A DNA stretch of 64,000 bases from Pelagerythrobacter aerophilus (lineage in GTDB: Bacteria > Pseudomonadota > Alphaproteobacteria > Sphingomonadales > Sphingomonadaceae), in NCBI RefSeq assembly GCF_003581645.1, contig NZ_QXFK01000015.1, positions 1 through 64,000 on the forward strand, read 5' to 3'. This document shows positions 1 to 8,146 of the stretch, piece after piece; the first letter of the stretch is position 1, and every line of letters starts with the position of its first letter. The notes beneath the pieces are model-generated. The model saw only the letters and a program-made list of their open reading frames with translations. It ran no database searches and had not been told where the DNA came from. The position numbers and the translations under genes are program-made.

Positions 1-1133
1 AAGCGCCCTGCTTCCGGTCCGAACTGACGAATGCGAGGCCTGCCGATCGCCCCGTCCGGACGGCGGGTCCTGCTGTAGGAATAGCCGCAGGAGCAGGTAA
101 AATGACCGTGCAGCTTTCCGCGATCACGGACCAGCCTTTGCCTGGTCACGACTGGTTTCTCGAAATGCTCCGCCAGCGGGTTGAGACAGAGCCACGGCGG
201 CGGCCCGAACGGCCTTTCGACCTCCGGAACTTGCTCCAACGCAGTTTGAAGTACGAGATGCTGCGCCGGCGGCGCCAGCTTGCGTCTGTTGCGCAGCAGG
301 TCCGTCACCCAGTTCGGGCCCTCGTCAGTGCCGAGCGACAGCCCCGGTATCATCTCGAGCGTCTCGCCCCAGTAGTCGCTCACGAGCTGCTGTATTCGCG
401 AAGCTCGCAAGTGCTGCGTGCCTCTCAGCAGGCCGCGATCGGCGAGCATATGCCGGTAGTGCTGGTATTGTCCGGCCGGCCCATTCGGTTCCGGTGGCGC
501 ATCGAGAAGAGCCCGGCTCAGACGCGCTAGCTCGACCAGTTTCGGTGGCGGTGGTTTGCCGTTAGAACGGCATGACAGATCTCCGCTTTGCATTTCGGCA
601 GCCTCGTCCGGAGACATCAACGAATGCCGTTTCCGCGGGTTCAGCTCGGCCGAGGATCTGTACAGCCACGTCCCGTGTTCGGCACAGACGAGAACGCCCG
701 GTAGCTGCTGCCAGCGCAGCCACCACGCCTCGCCGGCCCGGTCCAGCACATCGGCGACGCAGTCCCGGCAGAATTGCAGGCTCCCGGGCATCGGCACCGG
801 AAACGTGGACAGGCCAAGCGTGAACTGCAGCGAGGCGCCCTGCCCCTTCATCTGCCGCAGCGCCCTCTCCCGAACCGTCTGGCTCGCGAACGCGGTGTGA
901 TAGCCATAGGTCGTGGTCGAATGGATCAGCTGGTCGAGCTGCTCGTCGGGCCAACCAAAGCGCTCGGCAACAGCTGCAAGATCGCAGGGTAGGTGACACA
1001 GGGCCACGAACTGCCGCCTGCCGGCAATCGCCCGCGCGAAGCTCGCGTAAGGAGGTCTGCCCAGATAGCGGTGCAACCGCACGAGCATGCTGTAGAAGGT
1101 CTCGCCAGGATAGGGCTCGGGCAACCAGTCCAT
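1..1133 (-). CDS. tniQ: TniQ/TnsD-family target-selection protein (3' part outside window)
   Basis: Translating the minus strand from the ATG at 1133 gives an open frame to the window edge (377 codons). It starts MDWLPEPYPGETFYSMLVR, the usual TniQ N-terminus. A zinc finger follows: Cys122-x2-Cys125 then Cys150-x2-His153. A second Cys-rich segment (FTCSCGYSYSR) lies near residues 345-355. TniQ proteins link a target-site recogniser to the TnsC ATPase; TnsD-type members bind the 3' end of glmS directly. It starts 3 bp after the tnsC stop, so the four genes form one unit tnsA-tnsB-tnsC-tniQ. Whether it is a glmS-binding TnsD cannot be judged because the C-terminal DNA-binding part is missing from the window. 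Confidence 0.9.
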   Translation of the reverse strand, partial: MDWLPEPYPGETFYSMLVRLHRYLGRPPYASFARAIAGRRQFVALCHLPCDLAAVAERFGWPDEQLDQLIHSTTTYGYHTAFASQTVRERALRQMKGQGASLQFTLGLSTFPVPMPGSLQFCRDCVADVLDRAGEAWWLRWQQLPGVLVCAEHGTWLYRSSAELNPRKRHSLMSPDEAAEMQSGDLSCRSNGKPPPPKLVELARLSRALLDAPPEPNGPAGQYQHYRHMLADRGLLRGTQHLRASRIQQLVSDYWGETLEMIPGLSLGTDEGPNWVTDLLRNRRKLAPPAQHLVLQTALEQVPEVERPFGPPPWLCLNPLAEHFEKPVVTRQRLVRDRGKLHGHFTCSCGYSYSRTRRPDGAIGRPRIRQFGPEAGR

Positions 1134-1136
1134 CGC

Positions 1137-2720
1137 TCAAGCTTCCGGCCAGATGCCGGTCAGCCCGGCTCCGCGTATAGCCTCGAGCGGCGTCAGGCCT
1201 CGCCCGGCCGCTTCTGCAACAAGCTTCCTGAGATCGCGATCCTCGAGGATGGCGGGGTCGAAAGCCACCTCGTCCTTGCGCTTCGATTTCCTGCCCCTGA
1301 TGAGCTTCCGGACGTGCTCGAAGAACCCCAGAGGGTCCTCCTGAGCGTCGTGGCCCTGCGCGCGGACCTTGTCGATCAGCTGCAGGATCAGGTCGTCGCC
1401 CAGACCTTCTGTCTGCAATTTCGACCAGATCAGCTGGTAATGGTCACCCTCGGGCACCGCGATCTTCGGCGAGGTGGACCCGCCGCTAGCGATCGGCTGC
1501 TGGATCTTGTGATCCATCAGCTGCTCGAGCGCTCCCCAGTAGCTGCGATCGAAGGCATGAAGGTCGTCGAAGCGCCTGAGGCTGGAGCTGTCACCCAGGC
1601 AAAGCGCCTCGATCATGGGGCGTACCGGCGCGAAATCGGCCTCGGCAACGCCGCGTACGAACGCGGGTGTGATGACCTCATCGCGCCCGCCGCCGACCTC
1701 GCTGCGATAGATCAGCCGCAGCTGGACCGAGACGTAGAGTTTCACCAGCAGATCTAGAATGCCGCCGGTGCACTCGAAGAACGTCTCCGCCAGTTCCTCG
1801 TCGAGTTCGGTCGCGGTCTGGGTCCATTGGAACCGCCAGAGCTGCTCGAGCAGGGATCGCCACTCGCGGTCCTGCGGCCGCGGCGTCCAGACCGCACACG
1901 CAGGGCCAACCGATCGGCGCGCCATGCGCCCCGTCTTCTGGACCTGGCCAAGCACGGACAGCGTGCCCGCGAGCAGCACAGGTATCGCGAGCTGGTTCGT
2001 GAGCCGCGTGAGGAAGGTCATCAGCTGATGCTCTTCGCCCGTGTGACGGCCGATATGCTGGATCTCGTCGATGACCAGAATGCCGACGCCGTGCCAGGCA
2101 GCGGCAAGCGCCATGCGGTTCATCAGGTCGTCGTCGGAAGCCCTGCGGGGCGCTAGCAGCGCGCCATAATCGGTGCTGCCCACAAGGCGGGTCAGTTCAT
2201 CGAAGAACTGCAGGCACAGACTGCGAATGGACCCGCGCTCAGGGCATTCCAGTTTGATCCATACGACCTGCCGCGGCAGGTTGGGCAGATCGGCGGCTTG
2301 CGGATAGCGCTTCAGCATCTGCTCGATGGTGCGGGTCTTGCCCATACCCGGGGCCCCGATGAGGAAACCGCTCCCCGCCCCGCTGTCGCAGCCGAGCGGC
2401 CGCGCCGGCAGGAGAAGGTCTTTCTTGCCGCGCTTCGCGAGCGCCGCCTGTCGCCGGATGAACTGGCCGCGCGACGGGTCCCGCCCCTCGTAGCCGGACC
2501 TCAGGAGCATCTCGATGCCCTCCGCGAAGCGGACATGTCGCGCGGCCGGGATGAACAGCTGCCTGAGGCGCAAGACGCAGTAGCGGCGCTCGACGTGGCG
2601 CAACGTCCGCTCGGCATCGGAGTGATGCGGCCTGCAGCCGATCTGGCGCGCCAGTTCGTTCATGGTCGCCAGCGGCGGGAGGACATCGAGATAGAGGTTC
2701 GCGGGCTGCGGGAGCGACAT
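1137..2720 (-). CDS. tnsC: TnsC-like AAA+ transposition regulator (left core)
   Basis: A 527-residue AAA+ ATPase with Walker A GAPGMGKT (residues 122-129) and Walker B ILVIDE (214-219). TnsC forms ATP-dependent filaments on target DNA and connects TniQ with the TnsAB transposase. The ATG overlaps the tnsB stop by one base (TGATG), so translation is probably coupled. Family membership is supported by its place between a DDE transposase with an intact triad and a TniQ gene. It resembles the right-hand TnsC in layout but differs clearly in sequence, so the two cores are not a recent duplication. Confidence 0.9.
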   Translation of the reverse strand: MSLPQPANLYLDVLPPLATMNELARQIGCRPHHSDAERTLRHVERRYCVLRLRQLFIPAARHVRFAEGIEMLLRSGYEGRDPSRGQFIRRQAALAKRGKKDLLLPARPLGCDSGAGSGFLIGAPGMGKTRTIEQMLKRYPQAADLPNLPRQVVWIKLECPERGSIRSLCLQFFDELTRLVGSTDYGALLAPRRASDDDLMNRMALAAAWHGVGILVIDEIQHIGRHTGEEHQLMTFLTRLTNQLAIPVLLAGTLSVLGQVQKTGRMARRSVGPACAVWTPRPQDREWRSLLEQLWRFQWTQTATELDEELAETFFECTGGILDLLVKLYVSVQLRLIYRSEVGGGRDEVITPAFVRGVAEADFAPVRPMIEALCLGDSSSLRRFDDLHAFDRSYWGALEQLMDHKIQQPIASGGSTSPKIAVPEGDHYQLIWSKLQTEGLGDDLILQLIDKVRAQGHDAQEDPLGFFEHVRKLIRGRKSKRKDEVAFDPAILEDRDLRKLVAEAAGRGLTPLEAIRGAGLTGIWPEA

Positions 2721-4810
2721 CAGTCGATCTCCCCCTCACCGAGATCATCGATCTGCCGATTGGAACCCAGCAAGGGCCGATCCGCTGACACGTGCTGACC
2801 GATCCGCTCGCGCAGTTCCTGCTTGGCTTCGAACCGCCGTGCGGTGCGCTCCGCGGCCTTGTTGGCACGGGCATTTTTCAGATCGCGGGGGCGCAGATCG
2901 CTCAGCCGCTCCTGGGCCGCGCCCTCGACGATGAATTGCACCCGGTTGCGGAACTCGGCGTGGTTGAGGACCTGGTCGAGGCGCCGGCCCTGCTCGGCAA
3001 TACGACCCTGCCGCCGCGATGCGTGGAGCTCGTCGAACGAGAAACCAGCATAAGCCTGGCTGAACGGTGTCAGGACCGCCTGCAGCGGCTCCTTTTCGCC
3101 AGGGATGTGCAGGTACACCGCATCGACCAGCCACGGGTGCCACGACAGTTTGAGTTTTCGCAGCGTGCCTGGCGCGTCGACCGCCTCGAACCAGCCCTCG
3201 GCCTCGGCGCGCTCGCAGGTGTAGAACAGTCCATCAAAGCGCACGCCCTGGTTGGTGATCGTCCCCGTTCCCTCCGGCATCAGGGCAATCGCAAGCTCCG
3301 CGGTCTCGAACCGCTGGAGGGCGACCCGCCCCGTGCGCATGCACCAGTCCCACATCGCCGAGGCGATGGGCGGGACGCCGTCCGCGATCATCGCGCGCGA
3401 TCGCCGGAATTTCTTCAGCTCCCGGTCGTTGAGATACAGGATGCAGGCCAGGACCACCTGCGTGACCTCGTCCAGATTCAGGATGGATTCGAGGCGGGGG
3501 TCGTCCTCACCGCGCTTGCCGGAGTCCTCGTCACGCGAACCTGGTACCTCGCCGCGGAATGCGCAGTTGATGAGATCGAAACGCTTCTCGCCGACGCCCT
3601 TCAGGTCCCCTCGGTAGGGGGCCGTGTTCTCGACGATAAGGCCCGATTTTTCGACAAAGCTGCTCGCCTTGTCGCCTTTGGCTTCGCCGCGATCGAACAG
3701 GTAGCGCATTGGCGCCATTCCGCTTGCCGGCCAGCGCCAGCGCCCGATTTCGAGCCCATATCGGCGGCACAGTTCGACCTTGTCTTCTACGCTACCCAGG
3801 ATGGCCATGCCGGCCGCCTGCCAGCACGCTTCTTCGAGGCTGATCCAAAACCCTACGATCAGCGCGGTGAACTCGTCGACGACGATGTAAAGCACCGGTG
3901 TTCCGAGGAACGCAGTTCGGTCGTGGCGCGCAACGAGGTTGGTATCGAGTTTCGTCGCATCGATGATGAACCTGCCGCCGGCGAGATTGTTGTCCTGCGC
4001 CGCGTAAGACAGCCGCGCCCGCGAGCGCATCGCGAACTTGGCGTCGCCAAGCCTGACCTTCGCGTCCGATTTCGCTCGGTTCTGCTTCCGGTACCAATGC
4101 CGAAACTGGCGCTCTGTCGGGAGAGGCATGTTCTCGTCGACCACGAAGGTGACAGGTAGGCCGGTCTCCTCGTCCAGAACGCAGCGTGTGGAAAGCCTCT
4201 CGAGCGCGCGCCTGAACGTCTCGGCGAGAGTGATGTGACGGGACCTTTTGTAGTAGCGGTTGGTGCAGGTCTCGAACGCCTTGATCATTTCTGCCGAAAG
4301 CGCAGGCGCCCGCGCGATGCCTTCCGCAGGCTTGCGGCCCCGCGGGCCGCCTGCAGGCTTGTCTTTGCCCGGCGCGCCGCATGTCTCGAAGCGCGGCATC
4401 AGCGCGTAGATCGTCATGCCGCCCCGCCAGTAGCGGTAGAGAGCGCTATGAACGGTCTTGCTGCAGATGCCGTTCTCTCGCGCGGCGCTTGCCACGAGCC
4501 TGCTGCGGCGTGAGGAGATGAAGATCTGCTCCCCGCTTGCAATCAGCGATCTGACGATCGCGAGGTGCCGGTCAGCGCGCGTCTGCTGAGCCTCGGAGCA
4601 GACAGTGTTGGGCGGCGCGTTGAACTCCTTGCCATCGAGCGGCTCGATCCTGCCCTTCTCGACGCCCAGCGCGAGAGCCGGGAGCGAATGCTCGGCAATG
4701 ACCGTCCGCGGCGCGTTCAGATCGAATAGATAGGCGCGCTCGTCAAACACGCCGACGATGCGAAAAATCCCCTGTTTGGGGATGCGCAGGATCTCGCGGA
4801 CGAAAATCAT
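2720..4810 (-). CDS. tnsB: TnsB-like DDE transposase (left core)
   Basis: 696 residues from the ATG at 4810, which overlaps the tnsA stop (ATGA); an upstream in-frame start at 4900 would lie inside tnsA and is less likely. The rve/DDE catalytic triad is visible: Asp284 in IIDATKLD, Asp373 in LFDRGE and Glu408 in GEKRFD. The spacing of 89 and 35 residues is almost that of Tn7 TnsB (D273, D361, E396). TnsB binds the repeated sites at the transposon ends, cuts and joins the 3' ends. The N-terminal 250 residues carry DNA-binding helices and the C-terminal tail is charged, as in TnsB proteins that contact TnsC. Confidence 0.93.
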   Translation of the reverse strand: MIFVREILRIPKQGIFRIVGVFDERAYLFDLNAPRTVIAEHSLPALALGVEKGRIEPLDGKEFNAPPNTVCSEAQQTRADRHLAIVRSLIASGEQIFISSRRSRLVASAARENGICSKTVHSALYRYWRGGMTIYALMPRFETCGAPGKDKPAGGPRGRKPAEGIARAPALSAEMIKAFETCTNRYYKRSRHITLAETFRRALERLSTRCVLDEETGLPVTFVVDENMPLPTERQFRHWYRKQNRAKSDAKVRLGDAKFAMRSRARLSYAAQDNNLAGGRFIIDATKLDTNLVARHDRTAFLGTPVLYIVVDEFTALIVGFWISLEEACWQAAGMAILGSVEDKVELCRRYGLEIGRWRWPASGMAPMRYLFDRGEAKGDKASSFVEKSGLIVENTAPYRGDLKGVGEKRFDLINCAFRGEVPGSRDEDSGKRGEDDPRLESILNLDEVTQVVLACILYLNDRELKKFRRSRAMIADGVPPIASAMWDWCMRTGRVALQRFETAELAIALMPEGTGTITNQGVRFDGLFYTCERAEAEGWFEAVDAPGTLRKLKLSWHPWLVDAVYLHIPGEKEPLQAVLTPFSQAYAGFSFDELHASRRQGRIAEQGRRLDQVLNHAEFRNRVQFIVEGAAQERLSDLRPRDLKNARANKAAERTARRFEAKQELRERIGQHVSADRPLLGSNRQIDDLGEGEID

Positions 4811-5616
4811 CGCCGAGCGGCCGCAAACTCGAAGTCGCTGGCCCTGAGATCGGGCGAAAACTCCTTCGTCATATCGAAGACGATCACGCGGGTGGCGCAC
4901 AAGTGCCGCACGCAGGCTATGAACTGCCGCTCGAGCAGCTTGCCATCGGCTTCCGCCTTGCGGGCAAGGTGCGATAACGGACGATCGCTTCCCGCGCGCA
5001 GCCGATCCGCCGTGAATGTCAGTGCATCCTCCCAGAACGCCTGTCCCTCACGAGGATCGAGCGCGTTCGACGAGAGAAACAGCCGGATATTGGCGCACCT
5101 TACCCGGTCGAGATCGCGGTCGGTGACGAGGCGCCATTCGACACCCTCCCCCTCCCAGTACCTCCGCTCGATCTCCAGCTTTTCCGCGGTGCGTGCCACA
5201 GCTTTGAGGCGTTTCGGGCTGCGAATATCGAACTCGCTCGCGCTCTTCACCGCCCGCGCATGGCGGGTTCTGCTTCGCCCATGTCCTATCTCGAACACGA
5301 AGTCGGTTGACAGCACCGCCGGCTCTTTCGTGCCCGGAACGATCGGATGCCGGATGCCGAGTTCGGCGGCGATACTTTGGGTCGCGTGCAGCGGCAGTGC
5401 GTACTGCTCGCGGATCTCGCCGACAGCGTCGCACCACTCGAGTTCTGTCAGCAGGCGCGTCTCCAGATCGCTCAGGAGGTGCCTTACGGCACCTCCCTGC
5501 AGGATCCGCGATGACCGCCCTTTCGACGGCACATCATGCACCCGCAGATGCGGCTCATGCGTGCGGGAAACGGCTGTACGCCGTCCGCTCTTCCGGCTTG
5601 CATTTCTTTGCACCAC
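4807..5616 (-). CDS. tnsA: TnsA-like endonuclease (left core)
   Basis: 269 residues with a GTG start preceded by GAGG at suitable spacing. TnsA is a restriction-enzyme-like nuclease that cuts the 5' strands at the transposon ends, allowing cut-and-paste movement. Candidate catalytic residues follow the TnsA order: Glu52 in LLSDLETRL, Asp105 in LSTDFVFE and Lys124 in RAVKSA. A winged-helix C-terminal part with IERRYW-type sequence follows, as in the TnsA family. It is the first gene of the left core and is translationally coupled to tnsB. The only regulatory structure seen upstream is the inverted repeat at 5632-5684. Confidence 0.9.
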   Translation of the reverse strand: MVQRNASRKSGRRTAVSRTHEPHLRVHDVPSKGRSSRILQGGAVRHLLSDLETRLLTELEWCDAVGEIREQYALPLHATQSIAAELGIRHPIVPGTKEPAVLSTDFVFEIGHGRSRTRHARAVKSASEFDIRSPKRLKAVARTAEKLEIERRYWEGEGVEWRLVTDRDLDRVRCANIRLFLSSNALDPREGQAFWEDALTFTADRLRAGSDRPLSHLARKAEADGKLLERQFIACVRHLCATRVIVFDMTKEFSPDLRASDFEFAAARR

Positions 5617-5631
5617 GGTACAACCTCAAGT

Positions 5632-5684
5632 ATCGACTCGACACACATTAAGTTACTACACACGCGTGCTAGAGTCGAGTCGAT
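5632..5684. promoter_or_regulatory. Inverted repeat with three GANTC sites upstream of left tnsA
   Basis: A perfect 11-bp inverted repeat, ATCGACTCGAC (5632-5642) and GTCGAGTCGAT (5674-5684), with a 31-bp AT-richer spacer. It ends 16 bp upstream of the tnsA start and lies between tnsA and the divergent small ORF at 5744. Three GANTC methylation sites fall at 5635-5639, 5672-5676 and 5677-5681. The position suits an operator for tnsA or a binding site for the HTH protein encoded at 6064; both roles are inference. Confidence 0.5.
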
Positions 5685-5743
5685 GCAGTTTTAGGTATAC
5701 AACACATCTGCTCATAGACGTTTTCAGGATAAGCTCTAGCGTT

Positions 5744-5986
5744 ATGCCGACAATTACTAGACGCAGTTTTCAGGATGCGATGATGGCAAACTTCGAGGTG
5801 TTTTTGACCAATCACACGAGCCTGAAAGTCGAGCTTCACTACAGAAGCCTCGACGATCTCAGCCTGGACTTGATGGGCAAGCACCGGCCGCTCATCGGTG
5901 CTCTCCTGCAGCCTGGCGAGGATGGCTTGCGCCGGAAGATCCTGATTCATCCGGCCAAGGTGGCCTGCGTCATCGAGCTCGATTGA
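5744..5986 (+). CDS. Small protein of unknown function (80 aa)
   Basis: I do not recognise this protein. The frame encodes 80 residues from the ATG at 5744; ATGs at 5780 and 5783 are alternative starts, and none has a strong Shine-Dalgarno sequence. The product is mixed-charge with no obvious membrane segment and ends in an alternating hydrophobic stretch (HPAKVACVIELD). It is divergent from tnsA and about 77 bp upstream of the HigA-like gene on the same strand, so the two may be co-transcribed. The position before an antitoxin-type HTH gene is where a toxin would sit, but it shows no RelE/HigB features that I can see. Confidence 0.45.
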   Translation: MPTITRRSFQDAMMANFEVFLTNHTSLKVELHYRSLDDLSLDLMGKHRPLIGALLQPGEDGLRRKILIHPAKVACVIELD

Positions 5987-6063
5987 GTCTTTGGCACCGG
6001 CTGCCTGCATTCTGAATAGGTAGGGCGGGCAATCTCCGCGATCCGGTTCGGTGAAGGATGCGG

Positions 6064-6369
6064 ATGATTTCCAAGATCGAAACCGCGGCGTACGACGCCG
6101 CGGATTACCTCAACGGCGCCGAGGATGTCGTCGCATACATCGATGCATACCGCGAGGACGGTTCGCCTGAGGAAACTCGTGCGGCAATGGGCGCTGTCGC
6201 TCGTACCGGTGGCATTTCAGAACTGGCGAAGCGAACCGGCATGTCAGGCGCCAGCCTTTCCAAAGTCCTTGGCGCGAACGGCAACCCGTCCTTCGAAACG
6301 GTGCGGAGCATGCTGCACGCGCTTGGCCTACGGTTGACGGTCAAAGTTTTGGAGCAGGAAACGAACTGA
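6064..6369 (+). CDS. HigA-like / Xre-family HTH protein, orphan antidote type
   Basis: 101 residues. The ATG at 6064 is preferred over 6058 because GAAGGA lies 6 bp before it. The sequence matches the layout of the putative addiction-module antidote family: an N-terminal AADYLNGAEDVVAYIDA segment, then an HTH (GISELAKRTGMSGASLSKVL) and NPSFETVRSMLHALGLRL. Members normally follow a RelE/HigB-type toxin; none is recognisable here. Placed between two transposition cores, it could act as a transcriptional regulator of tns genes, as Xre-type regulators do in some CRISPR-associated Tn7-like elements. That role is inference. Confidence 0.8.
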   Translation: MISKIETAAYDAADYLNGAEDVVAYIDAYREDGSPEETRAAMGAVARTGGISELAKRTGMSGASLSKVLGANGNPSFETVRSMLHALGLRLTVKVLEQETN

Positions 6370-6493
6370 TCGAGACGTCGTGCGCAGGCACGATGTCGGA
6401 CTTCAGCCATTCGTCCGCATAGATGGGAAAGGAAGGCTGGCCCTCGAAACTCTGCAGGGACATCTCACCAGGTCAAGATCGAGGATGAGGCGG

Positions 6494-8146
6494 TTATGGC
6501 ACTGCCAGCAGAGCGTCCAACCCCAGGCGAGCGCCGACGATCGACTCAAGGACATCCGTACCAGGCCTCAGGATAGTATCAAGATCCTCCTCGGTCGGCG
6601 TGCGCCTTTGCCTCTTCTCGACTTTTTTCCGCTTCCGCTCTTCGATCAGAATTTGCCGCTCAACTCTGACGAGGAACTCTCTGGGCTTCGAATAGATCTT
6701 GTCATCCAGGTCTTCAGACACCTTCTTCAGGATCTCGTCCTGCCGTTCGGTGATGATCTCGGCCGCGGCCATCGCGAGCCTGGCGCTTTCGACAAGGGTG
6801 TCGGCTTCGCGTGTAATTCGCTGCCGATGTTCCGCAATTTCCTCGTCGGTTGCATCGGTCAGGTCTCCCAGTTCGAGCGCCACAGGCGCCGTCTCGCTTT
6901 TCTCGCTGGCCTCCCCTTCAGCCTGCTTTCTCTCCAACTCCAGCTTTCGCGCTTCACTTGGTAGCGGCCTGAGGTCGGGGAAAGCCGCAAGCTTCGCGAA
7001 GTCTCGGCTTCTGAGTGCATCAAGATGTGCATGAACAGGCTTGAAGCACCATTCCGCTATGGCATCTATGAACCCCGGTGTGATGATCTCGTGGGCAAAG
7101 TCCTCTGAGTTTCCTGCCTTGATATCTCGTTTGCCCAACAGGATCAGTTCGCGCTGAACACGCTCGTAGAGGCTGATCGCAAGCGAGATCACGCCTTGCG
7201 AATGGTAGTATAACTGTTCGCTCAGGTCTTCGCTCAACTCGACGGGGGTTCTCGTCCACTGATACTGCCAAAGCGCCTCTGCAAACTGCCGCCAACTGCG
7301 GTCGTAGGGCAGGCGGTCCCAAACGTCGCTGGCCGCACCGCCAAATGCCAGCGCGCTCTCGAGCTCGCCTTCGACATAAGCTGCGCCTGCAAGGGTCCCG
7401 AGCAGTACGACAGGCACGTCCGCGTCGTCCTGCAGCCGCTTCAAAAGCTTCCTGACCTTCGAAACGTCACCGTTCTCGGTCGTGAGGAAATTTTGAACAT
7501 CATCAATCACGAGGCAGCCTAGCGAGTGCACCTTCGCCAGTTCCACCACCGCAGCGGGCCCCAGGTCTTTGCTCGCATTCTGAGCGAGGAACGTGTCCCT
7601 GATGCGTGGATCACCTGCCACCTCCGACAGGGCCTGAAGGAACTCCGTGCAGAACAGGGCCAGGTTTGATGGGCTTGCATGCAAGTGTAGCCAGGCAATT
7701 CTCGGCGCTTGCCCTTCCCGCTCGGTCCGCTGCTCGAAAAGGTTTAGAATCTGCCGAGTGGTCCGCGTCTTACCGAGGCCCGGCATCGCGAGAAGCAACG
7801 AGCCCTGCGCTGGCTGCCGATCAGGTTGGGACACCGGCAACGTCGCGCGATAGCTGCGTTGGCCCGGTATGAGCTCCGGGCATATTTCCAGTGGCTGGGT
7901 ATGAAACTTTTCCCGCTCCGCATGCTCCTCCCTGCTCTTCAGCAGCTCAATCAAGGCCAGACCGTAGCGCAACTGAAACTGCGTCGGCTCGAAGAAGTCA
8001 GCCAGTTGACGAAGCTTCTGAATCCGCAGGCTGTGCTCGAGCTGCCGATCCTCTGGAGACCACGGCGGGCGCGAAGACAGGTACGTTTTCAGCTGCATGC
8101 TATCGGGCACTGAGCGTTCACCGTATCGCATCGTCGGCCAAGTCAC
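6494..8146 (-). CDS. tnsC: TnsC-like AAA+ transposition regulator (right core)
   Basis: 550 residues starting at a GTG that overlaps the tnsB stop (GTGA). Walker A is AMPGLGKT (120-127) and Walker B CLVIDD (211-216). The C-terminal 150 residues are rich in Glu, Lys and Arg and probably helical or coiled-coil, ending IVGARLGLDALLAVP. No TniQ gene follows; the downstream 124 bp lead straight to the convergent HTH gene. It must therefore borrow the TniQ at the window's left edge, use a distant one, or be inactive in targeted transposition. Confidence 0.88.
   Translation of the reverse strand: MTWPTMRYGERSVPDSMQLKTYLSSRPPWSPEDRQLEHSLRIQKLRQLADFFEPTQFQLRYGLALIELLKSREEHAEREKFHTQPLEICPELIPGQRSYRATLPVSQPDRQPAQGSLLLAMPGLGKTRTTRQILNLFEQRTEREGQAPRIAWLHLHASPSNLALFCTEFLQALSEVAGDPRIRDTFLAQNASKDLGPAAVVELAKVHSLGCLVIDDVQNFLTTENGDVSKVRKLLKRLQDDADVPVVLLGTLAGAAYVEGELESALAFGGAASDVWDRLPYDRSWRQFAEALWQYQWTRTPVELSEDLSEQLYYHSQGVISLAISLYERVQRELILLGKRDIKAGNSEDFAHEIITPGFIDAIAEWCFKPVHAHLDALRSRDFAKLAAFPDLRPLPSEARKLELERKQAEGEASEKSETAPVALELGDLTDATDEEIAEHRQRITREADTLVESARLAMAAAEIITERQDEILKKVSEDLDDKIYSKPREFLVRVERQILIEERKRKKVEKRQRRTPTEEDLDTILRPGTDVLESIVGARLGLDALLAVP

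Noticed and set aside
74-100. TGTAGGAATAG near the left edge as a possible Tn7-type left end
   Set aside because: It is inside the TniQ Cys-rich coding segment and is not followed by the GACAAAAAAG-type repeats.
102-530. Plus-strand open frame of 142 codons at the left edge
   Set aside because: It lies opposite the TniQ gene, whose minus-strand frame is open to the edge and has two zinc-finger motifs. No ribosome-binding site.
562-1140. Minus-strand open frame of 192 codons just after tnsC
   Set aside because: Wrong frame: the neighbouring frame from the ATG at 1133 gives the TniQ protein with its N-terminal motif and Cys/His pairs.
4892-5986. Long plus-strand frame of 364 codons across tnsA
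   Set aside because: Arg/Ser-rich shadow of tnsA. Only its last 80 codons, beyond tnsA, could be a gene, and these are listed separately.
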